Below are positions 32,849 through 42,010 of a stretch of 64,000 nt of DNA, one piece after another; position 1 is the first letter of the stretch; each line of letters begins with the position of its first letter. Both the position numbers and the translations under genes were made by a program. Below the pieces are notes generated by a model. The model was not told where the DNA came from and did not search any database. It saw nothing but the letters and a program-made list of their open reading frames with translations. Origin of the DNA: CAZFVY01 sp964522665 (lineage in GTDB: Bacteria; Verrucomicrobiota; Verrucomicrobiia; Limisphaerales; CAZFVY01); contig CAZFVY010000023.1 of the NCBI GenBank assembly GCA_964522665.1, positions 6,735 to 70,734 of the forward strand. The letters run 5' to 3'.

Positions 32849-34045
32849 ATGAACCGTCATAATCTTAATCGCCTCCTCGTCGGTTTGATCCTGTTCGCGT
32901 GCGGACTCGCGCCGACCGTGCTGGCCCAACCGGCTCCCCAGCCGGGTCGCCCCCGCGGTCCCCAGACTCCACCCATCATTTCGCCGGAGGTTTCCGCTGA
33001 CCACCATATCACCTTCCGGGTTCGCGCGCCAAAGGCCGAAAACGTGCGTCTCGCCGCCGGCGACATCCCGGGCAACGGTCCAGGCTCCGTCCTGACCAAG
33101 GGGACGAATGACGTTTGGGAAGTGACCGTCGGCCCCATCGACCCGGGCGCGTACCGCTACACCTTCAGCATTGATGGCGTTTCGGTGATCGACCCGCGCA
33201 ATCCCGCCACCAGTGAGTCGAACAACAACACCTGGAGCCTCGTGACGGTTCCCGGCGCCGATTTCATGGACACCAAAGACGTGCCGCACGGGGCGGTCGC
33301 GGCCGTCACATACTACTCGAAATCCCTGCAGCGTTTTCGGCGGCTGCACGTTTACACGCCGCCCGGGTATGAACTCGGCAAAGGCAAGTTTCCCGTGTTC
33401 TATCTCCTGCACGGCGCCAGCGATTGCGATGATTCGTGGACTTCGGTCGGCCGCGCTGGCTTCATCCTCGACAACCTGATCGCCGTCGGGAAGGCCAAGC
33501 CGATGGTTGTGGTCATGCCCGCCGGACACACCCGCGCGAATGGCTTCGGTGGCGGACCCGGCGCCGGCCGGCCCCCGGTCGATGAATTCACCCAGGATTT
33601 CCTCACTGACATCGAGCCGCTCGTCGAACACAACTATCGCGTCTATTCCGATCGCGGCCACCGCGCGATCGCTGGTCTCTCGATGGGCGGCTCGCAAACC
33701 ATCAACATCGCGATTCCGCACTTGGATAAGTTTGGTTACGTCGGCGTCTTCAGTTCCGGCGTATTCGGCATCGTGAGCGGGCGTCCGGGCGCCCCCGCGC
33801 CGACCGGTCCGTCGTGGGAGGAGCAGAACAAGGCGGCGTTGGACGACGCCAAGGCAAAGTCCGGCCTCAAGCTCTTCTGGTTCGGCACGGGCAAGGACGA
33901 TTTTCTGATCCAAACCAGCCGCGCCACGGTCGATATGTTCAAAAAACACGGTTTCAATCCGGTCTTTGTCGAATCGACGGGGGCGCACACCTGGATCAAT
34001 TGGCGCAACTACCTCAACGAATTCGCGCCGCAGCTGTTCCGATAA
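32849..34045 (+). CDS. Secreted CE1-type esterase with N-terminal E-set (CBM48-like) domain
   Basis: 398 residues. Signal peptide 1-27 (LLVGLILFACGLAPTVLAQ). Residues ~45-130 form an E-set domain (ITFRVRAPKAENVRLAAGDI, DVWEVTVGPIDPGAYRYTFS). The alpha/beta-hydrolase follows: YYSKSLQRFRRLHVYTPPGY, FPVFYLLHGASDCDDSW and the nucleophile serine in IAGLSMGGSQTINIA. The Asp is in FWFGTGKDDFLI and the His in STGAHTWINWRNYL. This is the layout of bacterial feruloyl and acetyl-xylan esterases that remove acyl groups from plant polysaccharide. It is followed 78 bp later by a second esterase on the same strand. Confidence 0.9.
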   Translation: MNRHNLNRLLVGLILFACGLAPTVLAQPAPQPGRPRGPQTPPIISPEVSADHHITFRVRAPKAENVRLAAGDIPGNGPGSVLTKGTNDVWEVTVGPIDPGAYRYTFSIDGVSVIDPRNPATSESNNNTWSLVTVPGADFMDTKDVPHGAVAAVTYYSKSLQRFRRLHVYTPPGYELGKGKFPVFYLLHGASDCDDSWTSVGRAGFILDNLIAVGKAKPMVVVMPAGHTRANGFGGGPGAGRPPVDEFTQDFLTDIEPLVEHNYRVYSDRGHRAIAGLSMGGSQTINIAIPHLDKFGYVGVFSSGVFGIVSGRPGAPAPTGPSWEEQNKAALDDAKAKSGLKLFWFGTGKDDFLIQTSRATVDMFKKHGFNPVFVESTGAHTWINWRNYLNEFAPQLFR

Positions 34046-34123
34046 CCCGGCGCGACACGGACTCTATTCCAGGCGTAGCATTGACCGGTCATGATGAATC
34101 AGCCTTGATCCGAGTTTCCTAAC

Positions 34124-35329
34124 ATGAGCATCAAAACGATCCTTCTCACGGCGGCGCTGGCGGCGTTCGCGCTGATTCCGGGCGGACGCGCCGCGGATGT
34201 CTCCGGGCAATGGCGGGCCGAGTTCGACACGCAGATTGGCCGGCAGAAATACACGTTCACCCTCAAGCAGGACGGCGCCAAGATCACCGGCAAGGCCGCC
34301 TCCGAGGTCGGCGACGAGAAGCACAATACCGAACTCAAGGAGGGCAAGGTCACCGGCGACGACGTCAGCTTCGTCGAAAATCTCAACTTCCAGGGCAACG
34401 ACTTGCGCATCGAATACAGCGGCAAGGTCGCCGGTGACCAGATTAAGTTCACGCGCAAAGTCGGCGATTTTGCCACCGAGGAAGTCCTCGCGAAGCGAGT
34501 CCCCGGGGCCGCCACGGCGCCGCCGCGGCGCGGACCGGAGATCTCCCTCGGGCCGGACGACAAGCCGGCCTTCCCGCCCGCGCCGGCTGGATTCGACGCC
34601 AAACGCGACGGCATTCCTCACGGTCGCCTCGAAACGGTCGAATACGACTCCAAAACCGTTGGCGTGAAACGCAAGGCGGTCATCTACCTCCCACCGGGCT
34701 ACTCGGCCGGAACCAAATACCCCGTCCTCTATCTGCTCCACGGCATCGGCGACGACGAGCGCGGTTGGAGCGAGAAAGGCGCCGCCGCCGTGATCCTCGA
34801 CAACCTTGCCGCGGATCGAAAAATCGTTCCGCAGATCGTCGTTATGCCGAACGGCCGCGCCTCGGCCACGGTCACGGTCCAAACGCCGTGGGGCGAGCAG
34901 TTCCCCGCCTTCGCGGCCTTCGAAAAAGACCTGCTCAATGACCTCATCCCGTACGTCGAATCCCATTACTCCGTGAAGTCGGATCGCGCCGCCCGCGCGC
35001 TCGCCGGGCTTTCGATGGGCGGCGGCCAGACCCTCAACTTCGGGTTGGGCCACCTGGAAACCTTTGCCTGGGTCGGCGGCTTTTCCTCCGCCCCGAACAC
35101 CAAGCCCGCCGCGGAATTACTCGCCCATCCGGCCGACGCGCCCGCCCAGCTCAAACTCCTCTGGGTCTCGTGCGGCGACCAGGACGGCCTGATGAATATC
35201 AGCCAAAAAGTCCACGCCTACCTAAAAGAGCATAACATCCCGCACATCTGGCACGTCGATTCCGGCGCCCACACCTGGCCCGTTTGGAAAAACGACCTCT
35301 ACCTGCTCACGCAGAAGCTGTTTCGCTGA
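34124..35329 (+). CDS. Secreted CE1-type esterase with N-terminal beta-sandwich domain
   Basis: 401 residues. Signal peptide 1-24 (ILLTAALAAFALIPGGRA). Residues ~25-125 are a beta-rich domain (SGQWRAEFDTQIGRQKYTFT, ITGKAASEVGDEKHN) like those in other secreted Verrucomicrobia hydrolases. The esterase domain has KRKAVIYLPPGYSAGTKYPV, LYLLHGIGDDERGWSEKG, serine in LAGLSMGGGQTLNFG, Asp in LLWVSCGDQDGLM and His in DSGAHTWPVWKNDL. It is a paralogue of the preceding gene with a different accessory domain, suggesting the two act on different decorations of the same glycan. Confidence 0.9.
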   Translation: MSIKTILLTAALAAFALIPGGRAADVSGQWRAEFDTQIGRQKYTFTLKQDGAKITGKAASEVGDEKHNTELKEGKVTGDDVSFVENLNFQGNDLRIEYSGKVAGDQIKFTRKVGDFATEEVLAKRVPGAATAPPRRGPEISLGPDDKPAFPPAPAGFDAKRDGIPHGRLETVEYDSKTVGVKRKAVIYLPPGYSAGTKYPVLYLLHGIGDDERGWSEKGAAAVILDNLAADRKIVPQIVVMPNGRASATVTVQTPWGEQFPAFAAFEKDLLNDLIPYVESHYSVKSDRAARALAGLSMGGGQTLNFGLGHLETFAWVGGFSSAPNTKPAAELLAHPADAPAQLKLLWVSCGDQDGLMNISQKVHAYLKEHNIPHIWHVDSGAHTWPVWKNDLYLLTQKLFR

Positions 35330-35424
35330 GAAAGTTCAAACGCGATGTTGCGCTACAATAGGTTCCTTCCATTCCCCTCCCAGGTGGTTTCACCCCGACC
35401 GGCAGGCGGCGATTAGGGCGCTTC

Positions 35425-35682
35425 TTAGCTAATATGTCGCGACGGAATGGGCCGCTCCTTGAAATAGGCCTCCAAGTCTGAGATCAACGGTTCGATTTCC
35501 TCCTGCGTGACCGCCCAAACAATTTGGAAATCCACCGCTCCATAGTCGTGGACAATACGGTTGCGCATCCCGCGAATGCTCTTGAAGGGGATGCTCGCCA
35601 GCGCGGACTCGGTCGCCTTGTCGATCTTGTGGGCGGATTCGCCCTGGTCGGCGCTGACAACTACGGTCGGTTCAACCATCAA
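35425..35682 (-). pseudogene. HepT/DUF86 toxin remnant lacking its N-terminal half
   Basis: The 85-codon frame ends like HepT RNases: PFKSIRGMRNRIVHDYGAVD carries the catalytic R-x4-H-x-Y of HEPN toxins, followed by IVWAVTQEEIEPLISDLEAYF. Complete HepT proteins are about 110-130 residues and begin with a long helix that is absent here; the first ~25 residues (MVEPTVVVSADQGESAHKID) do not look like it. No MntA-type nucleotidyltransferase antitoxin flanks it. It may be a decayed toxin-antitoxin fragment, or a short form starting at 35679. A 16-base sequence shared with the interrupted four-helix gene lies immediately upstream (35689-35704). Confidence 0.6.
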
Positions 35683-35932
35683 GCTCGACTTTGCCTACTC
35701 TACTTATTGCTTGGGATGAAATTTCCCGCCGCGGGAAATACGAACGGGCGCCGTGGGGGCAAGCTGCGCCCATGTTCGGGATGAAAACCGGTGACAAAGC
35801 GGGCGGTTTGGTCGAAGCGGCGAGGATTGGGAAAGGAAGGTTGATTCCTGACGCCGAGACTCTCGCGGGCAAAAAAATGCGAGCCAGCGGGACGCCTCTG
35901 CTGTATGGTTCCATTTCAAACGCACCTCATCC

Positions 35933-37447
35933 ATGAAACGAAACTTTTGGATTGGACTCCTCATTCTCACCGGGACGGTCTGGGCGTCGGCGCAATCGAC
36001 GAATCGCCTGAGCGTCGAAGCTTTGCGGCAAGCGCGCTTGCCGGACGTGGTCCTCGAGTCGGTGAAGCCCGTGTCGCCCGACGCGAAGGGTGACGCATCG
36101 GCCAAGTCCTATCTCACGGTGAACGGCGTGATCGGCGGCGCGATTCATTTTGAATTGCTCCTGCCCGAGGCCTGGAACGGACGTTTCGTCATGGGCGGCG
36201 GGGGCGGTTTTGTCGGGACGGTGCAGAACAGCGCGCGCTATACGGTCAATCTCGGGTACGCGACGGTCGGGACCGACACCGGGCACCAGTCGCAAAAAGG
36301 CCATTTGGCCGGTTGGGCGCTCGATAACGTCGAGGCAAAGCTGAACTTCGGCTATCTCGCCGTCCATCGGACGGCGGAAGTGGCCAAGGCGCTCATTCGT
36401 GACTACTACGGCGCGGAGGCGGCCCACTCCTATTTCATGGGCTGTTCGCGGGGCGGTGGTCAGGCGATGATGGAAGCCCAGCGATATCCGAACGATTTCG
36501 ATGGCATCGTGGCGGGCGCGCCCGCGTTCAACTGGACTGGCCTGGCCGCCATGTCGGTCGCCATCGCCCAGACGCTCTATCCCGACCCGACGCGGCTGGA
36601 TCAATCGGTCTTGACCCGGGAATTTCTGCGTCGATTGCAGGCTGCGATCCTCGAACAAGGGGACGCGCAGGACGGTCTGAAGGACGGCGTGATCCAGGAT
36701 CCGCCCTCGGTTCACTTCGATCCCTCGCGCGTTCCCGGCATTACCGCCGAGCAACTCCAGGCGCTGGCCGCGATCTACCGGGGCGCGACGAACGGCGCCG
36801 TCTCCCTCTACCCGGGCTACGACCCCGCCGCGGAATGCGATCCCGACCAATGGATCGCGTGGATTACCGGCCCCATTCCCACGATGGCCGCCCAAGACCG
36901 TGCTCCGGATCTCATGTTTTCTTTCGGCACGCAGATTTTCAAATACCTCATCTTTAACAATCCCGATTGGGATTACTCCCGTTACGACTTCTCCAATTTC
37001 GAGCGAGACACCCATCTGGCGGCGACGTTTCTCAACGCCACCAATCCTAACCTCGACGCGCTCAACGCGCGCCACGGCAAACTGATCCTCTGGCACGGTT
37101 GGGCCGATACCGCGCTGCCCGCGCAAGCGACCGTCGATTATTATCGGCAAACCCTGGCGCACGACCCGCGCGCGGCCGATTATTGCCGGCTCTTCCTGGT
37201 GCCCGGTTGCCTCCATTGCGGCGGCGGCCCGGGCGCGTCGGAGGTGGACTGGCTTTCCGCCATTGTTAACTGGGTTGAACACGCTCAAGCGCCCGATAAA
37301 CTGATCGCCGGAAAAAGCGAGCGCGGCAAAATCACGCTGACGCGGCCGCTCTTTCCCTATCCGCAAATCGCGGTTTATCAGGGAAACGGCGAGACGAACC
37401 GCGCGGACAGCTTTGTGGCTAAATTGCCCGGCGGCGCTCCTCGCTGA
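35933..37447 (+). CDS. Secreted tannase/feruloyl esterase family protein
   Basis: 504 residues, signal peptide 1-20 (FWIGLLILTGTVWASAQ). The CS-D-HC arrangement of the tannase family (PF07519) is intact: C171-S172 in YFMGCSRGGGQAMM, the Asp in LILWHGWADTALP and the His flanked by Cys in VPGCLHCGGGPG; in characterised members the two cysteines form a disulphide that ties the catalytic Ser and His. It should hydrolyse hydroxycinnamoyl or galloyl esters outside the cytoplasm. It is the third esterase within 5 kb, separated from the CE1 pair by the HepT remnant. Confidence 0.92.
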   Translation: MKRNFWIGLLILTGTVWASAQSTNRLSVEALRQARLPDVVLESVKPVSPDAKGDASAKSYLTVNGVIGGAIHFELLLPEAWNGRFVMGGGGGFVGTVQNSARYTVNLGYATVGTDTGHQSQKGHLAGWALDNVEAKLNFGYLAVHRTAEVAKALIRDYYGAEAAHSYFMGCSRGGGQAMMEAQRYPNDFDGIVAGAPAFNWTGLAAMSVAIAQTLYPDPTRLDQSVLTREFLRRLQAAILEQGDAQDGLKDGVIQDPPSVHFDPSRVPGITAEQLQALAAIYRGATNGAVSLYPGYDPAAECDPDQWIAWITGPIPTMAAQDRAPDLMFSFGTQIFKYLIFNNPDWDYSRYDFSNFERDTHLAATFLNATNPNLDALNARHGKLILWHGWADTALPAQATVDYYRQTLAHDPRAADYCRLFLVPGCLHCGGGPGASEVDWLSAIVNWVEHAQAPDKLIAGKSERGKITLTRPLFPYPQIAVYQGNGETNRADSFVAKLPGGAPR

Positions 37448-37578
37448 GCTGAGTCGCGGGCCGACCCGCCCAGGCGCCTCGAATTCGAGAGATTGCGAAG
37501 CGGCGGAGGGGACGGCATACTCTGGCGCATTCGGCCGTGCTTGACAGCGACGTCCAACGGCCGCGATACCGATTGCCG

Positions 37579-38217
37579 ATGCTCAATCATCTTTTTGAAA
37601 ACAACCAGGCTTGGGCCGAACGAATTCGGCGCCAGGATCCCGAGTTCTTTCTCAAGCTCTCGCGCCAGCAGTCGCCGAGCTATCTGTGGATTGGCTGTTC
37701 GGACAGCCGGGTGCCGGCCAACGAGATCGTCGGCCTTTTGCCGGGCGAATTGTTTGTCCACCGGAACGTCGCCAATCTGGTCGTGCATACCGACCTCAAT
37801 TGTTTGTCGGTGATGCAATTCGCCGTGGACATTCTGAAAGTGCGCCACGTCATCGTCTGCGGGCACTACGGCTGCAGCGGCGTGCTGGCAGCGTTGCGGC
37901 GGGATCGGCTGGGCTTGAGCGACAACTGGCTGCGCCACCTGCAAGACGTGCGGCACAAACATGAGCGTCTCCTGGCCAGCGCCGGCGGCGATCCCATCGC
38001 TTCGGACCGGCTCTGCGAGTTGAACGTGATCGAGCAGGTGACGAACGTCTGCTACACGACGATCGCGCGCGACGCCTGGGAACGGGGCCAGGAATTGACG
38101 GTGCACGGCTGGATCTACGGTTTGCAGGACGGCCTCCTGCGTGACCTCAACATTAACGTGAACGATTTCAAATCCACCCTTCCCGCGTATCACGCCGCCG
38201 TGGCTGCCCTCGCTTGA
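37579..38217 (+). CDS. can: Beta-class carbonic anhydrase
   Basis: 212 residues from the ATG at 37579 (MLNHLFENNQAWAERIR). It interconverts CO2 and bicarbonate in the cytoplasm. Zinc ligands are C40, H96 and C99 (LWIGCSDSRVP and VCGHYGCSGVL), and the Asp-Arg dyad D42/R44 is present. The HRNVANLV and GLQDGLLRDLNI segments match the E. coli Can subgroup. The frame opens 14 codons earlier at 37537 but those residues are not conserved. It is monocistronic by spacing. Confidence 0.95.
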   Translation: MLNHLFENNQAWAERIRRQDPEFFLKLSRQQSPSYLWIGCSDSRVPANEIVGLLPGELFVHRNVANLVVHTDLNCLSVMQFAVDILKVRHVIVCGHYGCSGVLAALRRDRLGLSDNWLRHLQDVRHKHERLLASAGGDPIASDRLCELNVIEQVTNVCYTTIARDAWERGQELTVHGWIYGLQDGLLRDLNINVNDFKSTLPAYHAAVAALA

Positions 38218-38286
38218 GGCACGAGGCGGAGTCGGTCCACGCCCCATTGACCCAGGCGCCGCCTGGCGTATCGTTCCCCCTTGTTT

Positions 38287-38679
38287 ATGACGGTGGATGA
38301 TTTTGTAAATTCGAAGGTGTTGCCCGAGTACCGTGACGTCGTTCAGGCGCTCCGACGGCTGATTCGCGACGTGGCGAAAGGCGCCAGTGAAGAGATCAGC
38401 TACGGGATTCCGGTTTACAAGCTGAACCGCGCTTTCGTGGTCATCAGCCCCACCAAGACGGCCATCACGCTGGCGTTCTCTCGCGGCGCGGAATTTGGAG
38501 ACCGGCACGGGTTGCTCCGGGGGGTTGGCAAGGTGTCCAAGCACATCAAGATCAAGCGGGTAGAAGATGTCCCCGTCGCGGCGATCAAAGATTATTTGCG
38601 ACAAGCCCTGGCGCTCGACGCGCAGCCCACCCATTCCCGGTCACGACGGAAACCGGCCGACCGGCAAAGCCTAAAATAG
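38287..38679 (+). CDS. DUF1801 (YdhG/FrataxinA-like) protein
   Basis: 130 residues from the ATG at 38287. The family pattern is clear: FVNSKVLPEYRDVVQALRRL, then EISYGIPVYKLNRAFVVISP and LAFSRGAEFGDRHGLLRGVG, ending in VAAIKDYLRQALAL. Proteins of this family adopt an SH3-like or iron-chaperone-like fold; no enzymatic residues are known. It precedes the VOC-family gene by 6 bp, a common pairing. Confidence 0.8.
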   Translation: MTVDDFVNSKVLPEYRDVVQALRRLIRDVAKGASEEISYGIPVYKLNRAFVVISPTKTAITLAFSRGAEFGDRHGLLRGVGKVSKHIKIKRVEDVPVAAIKDYLRQALALDAQPTHSRSRRKPADRQSLK

Positions 38680-38685
38680 AAACCT

Positions 38686-39159
38686 ATGCAAAAGATCACC
38701 CCGTTCCTTTGGTTTGACCATCAGGCCGAGCAGGCGATGAATTTTTACGTTTCGATTTTCAAGAATTCAAAGATCCTCAGCGTGACCCACTACGGCCAGG
38801 AAGGACCCGGGCCGGCGGGAACGGTGATGTCCGGGCGGTTCCAACTCGAAGGGCAGGAATTCTACGCGCTCAACGGCGGTCCGGTGTTCAGCTTCACGCC
38901 CGCCATTTCGTTCTTCGTGAGTTGCGAGACGCAGCCGGAGATCGACCTGCTTTGGGAAAGGCTTTCGGCCGGCGGGGAAAGAGTTCGTTGCGGCTGGCTC
39001 AAGGATCAATTCGGCGTGTCGTGGCAGATCATTCCCGGCGTCCTCGGTGAGCTGCTGAATGACCCGGACGACGCGAAGGCCGGGCGAGTCATGCAGGCGA
39101 TGCTGCAAATGGATAAGCTGGACATCGCCGGACTGAAGCGCGCCGCGGAAGAGGCGTGA
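38686..39159 (+). CDS. VOC-superfamily PhnB-like protein
   Basis: 157 residues beginning MQKITPFLWFDHQAEQAMNF, the PF06983 (3-demethylubiquinone-9 3-methyltransferase-like, PhnB) signature, with NSKILSVTHYGQEGPGPAGT, FYALNGGPVFSFTPAISFFV and CGWLKDQFGVSWQIIPGVL. Despite the family name there is no SAM site; these are small glyoxalase-fold dimers of unclear substrate. It is translationally close to the DUF1801 gene and presumably co-expressed. Confidence 0.88.
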   Translation: MQKITPFLWFDHQAEQAMNFYVSIFKNSKILSVTHYGQEGPGPAGTVMSGRFQLEGQEFYALNGGPVFSFTPAISFFVSCETQPEIDLLWERLSAGGERVRCGWLKDQFGVSWQIIPGVLGELLNDPDDAKAGRVMQAMLQMDKLDIAGLKRAAEEA

Positions 39160-39259
39160 AGCGCGCGCACGCTGAACGCGGCGGAGCGCTGCCTTCCGCA
39201 ATGGTTTCACCGTCGATTCTATCGTGACAGGCTGACCGAGGCGCTGTCAGGATGAGTCG

Positions 39260-40804
39260 GTGAAACGGTGGGGCAAACGAATGATGTACGTCGCGGCCGG
39301 ATTGGTGTTCCTCGTGACGCTCGCGATTGTGGTTGAGCGCGCTCGTGGCGAATTGGCGCTGAGTTCACGGCTTCGAGCGTTGGCTACGCAGGGCGAAACG
39401 CTTTCCCTCGCGGCGCTGAAGCCGAAGCGCGCGCCGGATGGCGAGAATTTATTCCTCGATTTGCTGTCGCTCACGAATCAGCTCAAAACGATTGCCACCA
39501 ACCTCGACTCGATTTCGCCGCGGATGCAATTCGCCGCGCCAGGCCGCGCGGTGGTCGCGTCGCAGGTGGAGAGTTGGCCGTTTGATGGAAAAACAACGAA
39601 TGATTGGGACCGGATCGGTAAGGTTTTGGCGGCGGCGCGCGAACCACTCAGCGCCTTGGAATCCGCCGCACAGAAACGAACCTACGACTCGGGGACCGAC
39701 TACGATAAAGGGTTCATCGATCTTCAGCTTAAGAACATCGGGGATATTCGGTATGGAAGCCAGCTCCTGAGTTGGTCCGTGCTCTACTCGTTGAGGGAAG
39801 GCAATGCCGAGCGGGCCCAAATGGTACTTGAGACCCTCGTCAGGTTGACGGCTAGACAGACCCCAGAACCATTGATTATCTGCCAGTTGGTTCGCCACGC
39901 CTGCGCTGCGATGGCGTTCAATGTGACTTGGCAAGCGTTGCAAATTGACGGTTGGACCGACGCCCGGTTGGCGGCGATGCAAACCGCGTGGCGGGAATGT
40001 GATTTCGTAAAGGACATGGGATTCGCAACGGAAATGGAACGGGCGATGAACCTGGATTTTTACACGCAACTTCGGAAATCCAAAGCGAAACTCGACTTTG
40101 TGATTGAGCAGCGTGAAAAAGTTCGAGAGATCACCGACGGATCGTTCGGCGGGCTGGGCTCGCAAGGTTTTGTCTTGAACTGGTTGCACGTCCCTTTGTG
40201 GCGCGCGGCCTGGATAGCCCAGGACGAGCTTGAGGCGTTGGAACGGTGGCAATTCACAATTCAGCGTGAACGCCTTGCTCGAACCAACGGATGGGCTATG
40301 CTGAACCGAACTGGGAACGCGGCGGCGGCCCGTCAGAAATCGCTTTTCGTCGATCGAGATAAGATGGGCTGGTATGACCGATTGCGATTCCTTTTTGCCA
40401 GCGGAGAATTTGCCATCACGGACGGGATGATCCGCAAAACGCTCGCGGCTCAGACGCAGCAACAAATGACACTCACGGTTCTGGCCATTCAACGCTACCG
40501 TCTCCGAAACGGACGCCCACCCGCACAACTCTCCGAGCTGGTTCCGGAATTTCTTGCCGCGCCGCCGCGTGATTTTATGGATGGCCAGACATTGCGATAC
40601 TCACTCCGCCCTAATCATGCCGGTTTCCTGCTCTACTCCGTCGGGGAGGACGGTCTGGACGATGGCGGCGACCCAACGCCGCGGGATGGGAAGAAGGAAT
40701 TCCGCCAAATCTGGGATGGCCGCGACGCGGTTTGGCCGACCGCCGCGACGGCAGAGGAGGCGAAATCCGCGATGGAGGCGGAGTTGAAGCGGGAGCACAA
40801 GTGA
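39260..40804 (+). CDS. Membrane-anchored hypothetical protein with pseudopilin-like C-terminal segment
   Basis: 514 residues. One N-terminal transmembrane helix (MMYVAAGLVFLVTLAIVVE), then a helical soluble region with no domain I recognise. Near the C-terminus the segment RYRLRNGRPPAQLSELVPEF, then LRYSLRPNHAGFLLYSVGED and GLDDGGDPTPRDG, resembles the mature end of type II secretion pseudopilins common in PVC bacteria. The combination occurs in many Planctomycetes and Verrucomicrobia hypothetical proteins. Function is unknown; attachment to the inner membrane facing the periplasm is inferred. It is 32 bp upstream of the dus gene. Confidence 0.75.
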   Translation: MKRWGKRMMYVAAGLVFLVTLAIVVERARGELALSSRLRALATQGETLSLAALKPKRAPDGENLFLDLLSLTNQLKTIATNLDSISPRMQFAAPGRAVVASQVESWPFDGKTTNDWDRIGKVLAAAREPLSALESAAQKRTYDSGTDYDKGFIDLQLKNIGDIRYGSQLLSWSVLYSLREGNAERAQMVLETLVRLTARQTPEPLIICQLVRHACAAMAFNVTWQALQIDGWTDARLAAMQTAWRECDFVKDMGFATEMERAMNLDFYTQLRKSKAKLDFVIEQREKVREITDGSFGGLGSQGFVLNWLHVPLWRAAWIAQDELEALERWQFTIQRERLARTNGWAMLNRTGNAAAARQKSLFVDRDKMGWYDRLRFLFASGEFAITDGMIRKTLAAQTQQQMTLTVLAIQRYRLRNGRPPAQLSELVPEFLAAPPRDFMDGQTLRYSLRPNHAGFLLYSVGEDGLDDGGDPTPRDGKKEFRQIWDGRDAVWPTAATAEEAKSAMEAELKREHK

Positions 40805-40836
40805 GCGATCGCCGTGAGTTACGGGCCTAATTCTCA

Positions 40837-41889
40837 ATGAACCCCGTTGAACGATTCACCGCTCTTTTGCGCGGGCCGGAGCCGATGCTGGCGATGGCGC
40901 CGATGCAGGACGTCACGGTGCTGCCCGTTTGGCGGTTGGTCGCTGAGCGCGGCAACGCGGACTTTTATGTCACCGAGTATTTTCGCGTTCACGCCGATTA
41001 TCACCCGCGCCGGGAGTTGCTCCGGTTGATCACCGAGAATCCCACGGGCCGGCCGATTCTGGCGCAGATGATCGGCAACGACATTCCCGCGCTCGTGCGC
41101 GTCGCGCGCGAGTTGCAGCAATATCCGGTGGCCGCCATCGACCTGAATCTCGGCTGCCCGGCTCCGGTCGTTTACAAGAAATGCGCCGGTGGCGGCTTGC
41201 TGCGCGAACCGGCGCGGATCGACGCGATTCTTGGGGCGTTGCGCGACGCCGTCACCATTCCTTTCACCGTCAAGACCCGCGTCGGCTTCGATGATCCCGC
41301 GGTGTTCGACACGTTGCTGCCGATCTTCGCCAAACACCGGCCTGATCTCGTGGCGGTGCATGGGCGCACGGTGAAGCAAATGATGCGCACCGAGGTGAGT
41401 TACGATCTGATCGCCCGCGCGGCGCGGGAGCTGGCGTGCCCGGTGCTGGCGAACGGCAACGTCGATTCCGCGGAGAAGGCCGCGTGGGTCGAGCGCGAGA
41501 CCGGCGCGCGGGGCGTGATGATCGGTCGTGGCGCGATCCGCAATCCCTGGATTTTCCGCCAGATTCGCGAGCATCGGCGCGGCGAACCGATCTTTCAACC
41601 GAGCGGGCGCGAAGTGCTCGCCTACGTGCGCGAGCTTTACGACGCGCTCAGTTCGCCCGATTTTGCCGAGCCGCTTCAGGTATCTCGCATGAAGAAGTTT
41701 CTAAATTACATCGGTGAGGGCGTGGAGCCGACTGGCCGATTTCTCCATGATATTCGCCGCGCGCGAACCAAGGCCGACTTTTTCGGCGTGTGCGAGGAGC
41801 ACCTGAGCCACGACCAACCGATGGCCCTCGCGCCGTACCCTTCCGCGGTCAAATCGAGCGAGCCGGAGCCGGATGCGTGCGCGATCTGA
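40837..41889 (+). CDS. dus: tRNA-dihydrouridine synthase
   Basis: 350 residues. It is an FMN enzyme that reduces specific uridines in tRNA. The TIM-barrel starts with MLAMAPMQDVTVLPVWRLV, FMN contacts include ILAQMIGNDIP and LNLGCPAP, and the catalytic cysteine is in VVYKKCAGGGLLREP. The phosphate loop is GVMIGRGAIRNPWIF, followed by the helical C-terminal domain. The subgroup (DusA, B or C) is not clear from the visible motifs, so the position modified is not assigned. Confidence 0.93.
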   Translation: MNPVERFTALLRGPEPMLAMAPMQDVTVLPVWRLVAERGNADFYVTEYFRVHADYHPRRELLRLITENPTGRPILAQMIGNDIPALVRVARELQQYPVAAIDLNLGCPAPVVYKKCAGGGLLREPARIDAILGALRDAVTIPFTVKTRVGFDDPAVFDTLLPIFAKHRPDLVAVHGRTVKQMMRTEVSYDLIARAARELACPVLANGNVDSAEKAAWVERETGARGVMIGRGAIRNPWIFRQIREHRRGEPIFQPSGREVLAYVRELYDALSSPDFAEPLQVSRMKKFLNYIGEGVEPTGRFLHDIRRARTKADFFGVCEEHLSHDQPMALAPYPSAVKSSEPEPDACAI

Positions 41890-42010
41890 ATCGGCCAGCG
41901 ACGAAAAACTGGGACGGTTACCGCGTGATTTCGACCGAATAGGTAACCGAAATCGGTTAAAATGAATGACTGCGCGTCAAGCGGATCGGTTCCGTTCCCC
42001 GACCGTTCGG

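Noticed and set aside
35672..35914. 80-codon minus-strand frame between the HepT remnant and the tannase gene
   Set aside because: Translation lacks regular secondary-structure pattern and overlaps the likely promoter region of the tannase gene.
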